This document shows, piece after piece, positions 6,328 to 8,045 of a DNA stretch of 8,045 nt. A program made the translations under genes and the position numbers. Source of the stretch: Desulfuromonadales bacterium (GTDB taxonomy: Bacteria > Desulfobacterota > Desulfuromonadia > Geobacterales > Pseudopelobacteraceae); contig JAATGX010000197.1 in the NCBI GenBank assembly GCA_015688915.1, forward strand, positions 1-8,045. The letters are read 5' to 3'. The notes beneath the pieces are model-generated. The model was not told the DNA's origin and ran no database searches. It worked only from the letters and a program-made list of their open reading frames with translations. Every line of letters begins with the position of its first letter. The stretch's first letter is position 1.

Positions 6328-7143
6328 TTATTTGTAGCTGTGCAGGCCGGGCATCCACAGGTTCACCCCGACGAAGGTGAACAGCATGATCAGGAAGCCG
6401 GCTATGGAGAGCAGCGCGGCCCGTCTTCCCCGCCAGCCGGTGGTCATCCTGCCGTGCAGCAGTGCCGCGTATATGAACCAGGTGATCAACGACCACGTTT
6501 CCTTGGGGTCCCAGCTCCAGTAGGTGCCCCAGGCCTTCTCCGCCCAGATGGCACCGGAGATGATGGCAACCGTCAAGAGCGGAAAGCCGATGGTAAGGCA
6601 GCGATAGTTGATGTCGTCCAGCGTCTCCAGGGAGGGGAGTTTCTGAAAGAGAGCCCCGAGGCGTTTCTTCTTGAGAAAATGCTGTTGTATCAGGTAGATC
6701 ACGGCGGCGCCAAAGGCGATGGTAAAGGCGGCGTAGCTGATAAAGGCCATGATGGTATGAAGCCAGAGCCAGTTGCTCCGCAGGGCCGGGTTCAAGCCGC
6801 TGATTGCCGAGGAAAAGGCGCTGGAGGCTACAATCAGCAAAAGAGCCACCGGCAGTATGAACGACCCGAGGATGGTAACCCGGTATCTGCGTTCAAAGAG
6901 GATGAATGCCCCGACAATGGCCAAACTGAAGAAGGACAGGGATTCGTGCATGTTGGTGATCGGCAGGTGCCCCGCCGAATTGAAGCGGTGTATGGTGGAA
7001 AGGAAGTGGGCGACAAAGCCTGTCATGACCAGCCGGTTGGCCCAGGTTGCCACTGCCGGGGTCGTCTTGACCAGGTAAACCAGGTAGGCCAGGGTGGCGC
7101 AACTGTACAGGACAATGGTTACATAGAAGAAATTTTGGCTCAT
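6328..7143 (-). CDS. ccsB: CcsA/CcsB-type cytochrome c biogenesis protein (WWD-domain haem handling protein)
   Basis: Integral membrane protein of the CcsA/CcmC/HemX superfamily, which in system II moves haem across the membrane and presents it to apocytochromes c. The 271 residues show about eight hydrophobic segments (roughly 5-26, 38-54, 66-83, 91-109, 126-152, 184-200, 216-231, 243-263). The tryptophan-rich WWD motif WGTYWSWDPKETWSLITW (205-222) is complete, and histidines suited to haem ligation occur at H129 (LWLHTIM) and near the C-terminus (GLHSY). The ATG at 7143 has AAGGA about 7 nt upstream. Its usual partner of the ResB/Ccs1 family is not in the window. The place just upstream of hemA recalls HemX next to hemA in Bacillus, but the intact WWD motif favours a haem-handling role. 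The symbol follows the family name often used in this group; some sources call the same protein CcsA or HemX. Confidence 0.92.
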   Translation of the reverse strand: MSQNFFYVTIVLYSCATLAYLVYLVKTTPAVATWANRLVMTGFVAHFLSTIHRFNSAGHLPITNMHESLSFFSLAIVGAFILFERRYRVTILGSFILPVALLLIVASSAFSSAISGLNPALRSNWLWLHTIMAFISYAAFTIAFGAAVIYLIQQHFLKKKRLGALFQKLPSLETLDDINYRCLTIGFPLLTVAIISGAIWAEKAWGTYWSWDPKETWSLITWFIYAALLHGRMTTGWRGRRAALLSIAGFLIMLFTFVGVNLWMPGLHSYK

Positions 7144-7194
7144 GGCGATTCCTTGGAAGCACGTTGACCGGCTGAAGAAGTGTGAGGTTTCGTT

Positions 7195-7800
7195 TCAGTC
7201 TTCAGCCACAGTTTGTTCAATTTTTGCGGACAGTTCCGCTACCAGGCGTTGGGCAATGATGCGTACAAGCTGGTTATTGTATGTGCTGTCATTCCCTTCC
7301 GTCAACAGCTTTTCGCGTTCAAAAGCCACCCGCTCCAGAGCGATGCCGTAGTCCTCACCGATCACCCCGGCCAGCACATCCCTGACCAGCATGGCAAAGG
7401 CGGGACAGCGGCCGCCGGTACTGACGCCGATTTCCAGGTCGCCCCGGCGCAGCACGGCGGGAAAGGTGCAGGTGCCCAGTTCGGGGGCATCCGCCACGGC
7501 CGCAAGGATGCCGCGCTGGCGGGCATCCGTGGCCAGTCGCCGGTTCACTCCGGCATCGTCGGTGGCCGCCACTGCCAGGAGGCAGTTGTCCAGGTCACGC
7601 GTCTCGTAGCATCCCACACGCGCATCAATGGCTCCGGATGCCACCAGCTCCATGATCCCGGGGACCATAACCGGCGCCACCACTCGCACGCACGCGCCTG
7701 ATGCGAGCAGCGCCTTCACCTTGCGGCACGCCACCTGGCCGCCACCGGCAACCAGGGCGATCCGGTCACGCATGTCTATGTTCAATGGCAGATGGGGCAT
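7195..7800 (-). CDS. sirC: Precorrin-2 dehydrogenase / sirohydrochlorin ferrochelatase-like (CysG N-domain, Met8-type)
   Basis: NAD-dependent oxidation of precorrin-2 to sirohydrochlorin, on the way to sirohaem and possibly B12. The 201 residues equal the CysG N-terminal domain, without its methyltransferase half, which CobA/HemD supplies. Seen: MPHLPLNIDMRDRIALVAGG aligned to the CysG start, NAD loop GGGQVACRK (19-27), AVAATDDAGVNRRL (76-89) and ADAP with D104, the position of the catalytic Asp of CysG. FPAVLRRGDLEIGVSTGG (113-130) follows. The next segment, RCPAFAMLVRD, has Cys and Met where many relatives have Ser and Arg. Whether it also chelates iron cannot be judged. The ATG at 7800 has GGAG 8 nt upstream; an in-frame ATG at 7950 would add 50 non-family residues across the trxA promoter. 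First gene of the probable operon, 51 nt before ccsB. Confidence 0.93.
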   Translation of the reverse strand: MPHLPLNIDMRDRIALVAGGGQVACRKVKALLASGACVRVVAPVMVPGIMELVASGAIDARVGCYETRDLDNCLLAVAATDDAGVNRRLATDARQRGILAAVADAPELGTCTFPAVLRRGDLEIGVSTGGRCPAFAMLVRDVLAGVIGEDYGIALERVAFEREKLLTEGNDSTYNNQLVRIIAQRLVAELSAKIEQTVAED

Positions 7801-7810
7801 ACTCCTCGCT

Positions 7811-7829
7811 CCGTGTTCACGAATCACGG
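7811..7829. promoter_or_regulatory. Dyad at the predicted start of the sirC transcript
   Basis: CCGTG (7811-7815) and CACGG (7825-7829) form an inverted repeat with a 9-bp centre that itself contains TTCACGAA. It overlaps the transcription start predicted from the 7834-7862 promoter and its left arm touches the GGAG site (7809-7812) of sirC. It could be an operator or a short leader hairpin. No regulator family could be assigned. Confidence 0.35.
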
Positions 7830-7833
7830 CGCC

Positions 7834-7862
7834 AGCATACTCCCTTATCAGCGCTATTTCAA
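7834..7862 (-). promoter_or_regulatory. Sigma70-like promoter of the sirC-ccsB-hemA operon
   Basis: TTGAAA (7862-7857) and TATGCT (7839-7834) are 17 nt apart, the ideal spacing. The start would fall near 7827, about 27 nt before the sirC ATG. It is the best promoter pair in the window and probably drives the whole haem/sirohaem set. Confidence 0.65.
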
Positions 7863-7898
7863 CCAAAGCCGGCGCGCGATGACGTTCGGAGTTTGCCC

Positions 7899-7926
7899 TT
7901 GATTTTTTCCCATCCTGGTATATCAT
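7899..7926 (+). promoter_or_regulatory. Sigma70-like promoter of trxA
   Basis: TTGATT (7899-7904) and TATCAT (7921-7926) are 16 nt apart, with a TG two bases further up (7916-7917) that could act as an extended -10 for the overlapping TATATC. The start would fall near 7933, giving a leader of about 30 nt. It is back to back with the sirC promoter; the two -35 elements are 36 bp apart. Confidence 0.6.
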
Positions 7927-7962
7927 TCGGGGAAACTTCCACCTATCCAAAGGAGAAAACGT

Positions 7963-8045
7963 ATGGCCAGCGAAAAGGTAATAGCGTTCACCGACACGAA
8001 TTTCGACCAGGAGGTCTTGCAGTCGGAAGTGCCGGTTCTTGTAGA
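7963..8045 (+). CDS. trxA: Thioredoxin, 5' end only
   Basis: The first 27 codons of a gene running off the right edge. The ATG at 7963 has a strong AAAGGAG site 7 nt upstream. The N-terminus MASEKVIAFTDTNFDQEVLQ followed by SEVPVLV is the usual opening of a small cytosolic thioredoxin, where FTDxNFDxEVL leads into the PVLVDFWA strand just before the WCxPC redox site. The active site itself is beyond the window, so the assignment rests on this segment. Thioredoxin reduces protein disulphides. The gene diverges from sirC over 162 bp with its own promoter and is not part of the haem operon. A thioredoxin-like domain of a longer protein is possible but less likely with this start. Confidence 0.85.
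   Translation, partial: MASEKVIAFTDTNFDQEVLQSEVPVLV

Noticed and set aside
7801..7950. 50-residue N-terminal extension of sirC
   Set aside because: It would run through the operon promoter and the trxA promoter, and the CysG-like N-terminus begins exactly at 7800.

Overview
The window looks like a chromosomal segment of a GC-rich deltaproteobacterium, most probably of the Geobacter group. I infer this from the gene order sirC-ccsB-hemA-sfsA-hemC-cobA/hemD, the fused CobA-HemD enzyme, a CcsA-family cytochrome c biogenesis protein beside the haem genes, and a selenocysteine-type respiratory formate dehydrogenase. I could run no search, so the lineage is a judgement and no species is named.

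Layout from right to left on the minus strand, which carries almost everything: sirC (precorrin-2 dehydrogenase, 7195-7800), ccsB (6328-7143), hemA (4959-6260), sfsA (4230-4922), hemC (3103-4059) and cobA/hemD (1484-3025). These are same-strand genes with gaps of 51, 67, 36, 170 and 77 nt and form a probable operon read from a sigma70-like promoter at 7834-7862. Downstream and still on the minus strand, after a 164-nt gap with its own candidate promoter, fdnG (1-1319) starts and runs out of the left edge. It contains an in-frame UGA (735-737) that must be read as selenocysteine, with a SECIS-like hairpin just after it. On the plus strand, divergent from sirC, the first 27 codons of a thioredoxin gene (trxA) begin at 7963.

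The operon covers tetrapyrrole synthesis at both ends. HemA makes glutamate-1-semialdehyde, HemC makes hydroxymethylbilane, and the HemD half of CobA/HemD closes the ring to uroporphyrinogen III. The CobA half methylates that to precorrin-2, and SirC oxidises it to sirohydrochlorin for sirohaem or B12. HemL and HemB are not in the window. CcsB handles haem for c-type cytochrome maturation. FdnG is a Tat-exported periplasmic subunit of a haem-linked formate dehydrogenase, so haem supply and haem-dependent respiration sit side by side. SfsA, a nuclease-fold protein of uncertain role, is the odd member.

I see no tRNA, rRNA, CRISPR array, insertion sequence, phage gene or undescribed defence-type system. 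The unusual features are small: selenocysteine recoding, palindromic or repeat-like elements in three of the operon gaps (one overlapping the sfsA ribosome-binding site), and a dyad at the predicted start of the operon transcript.
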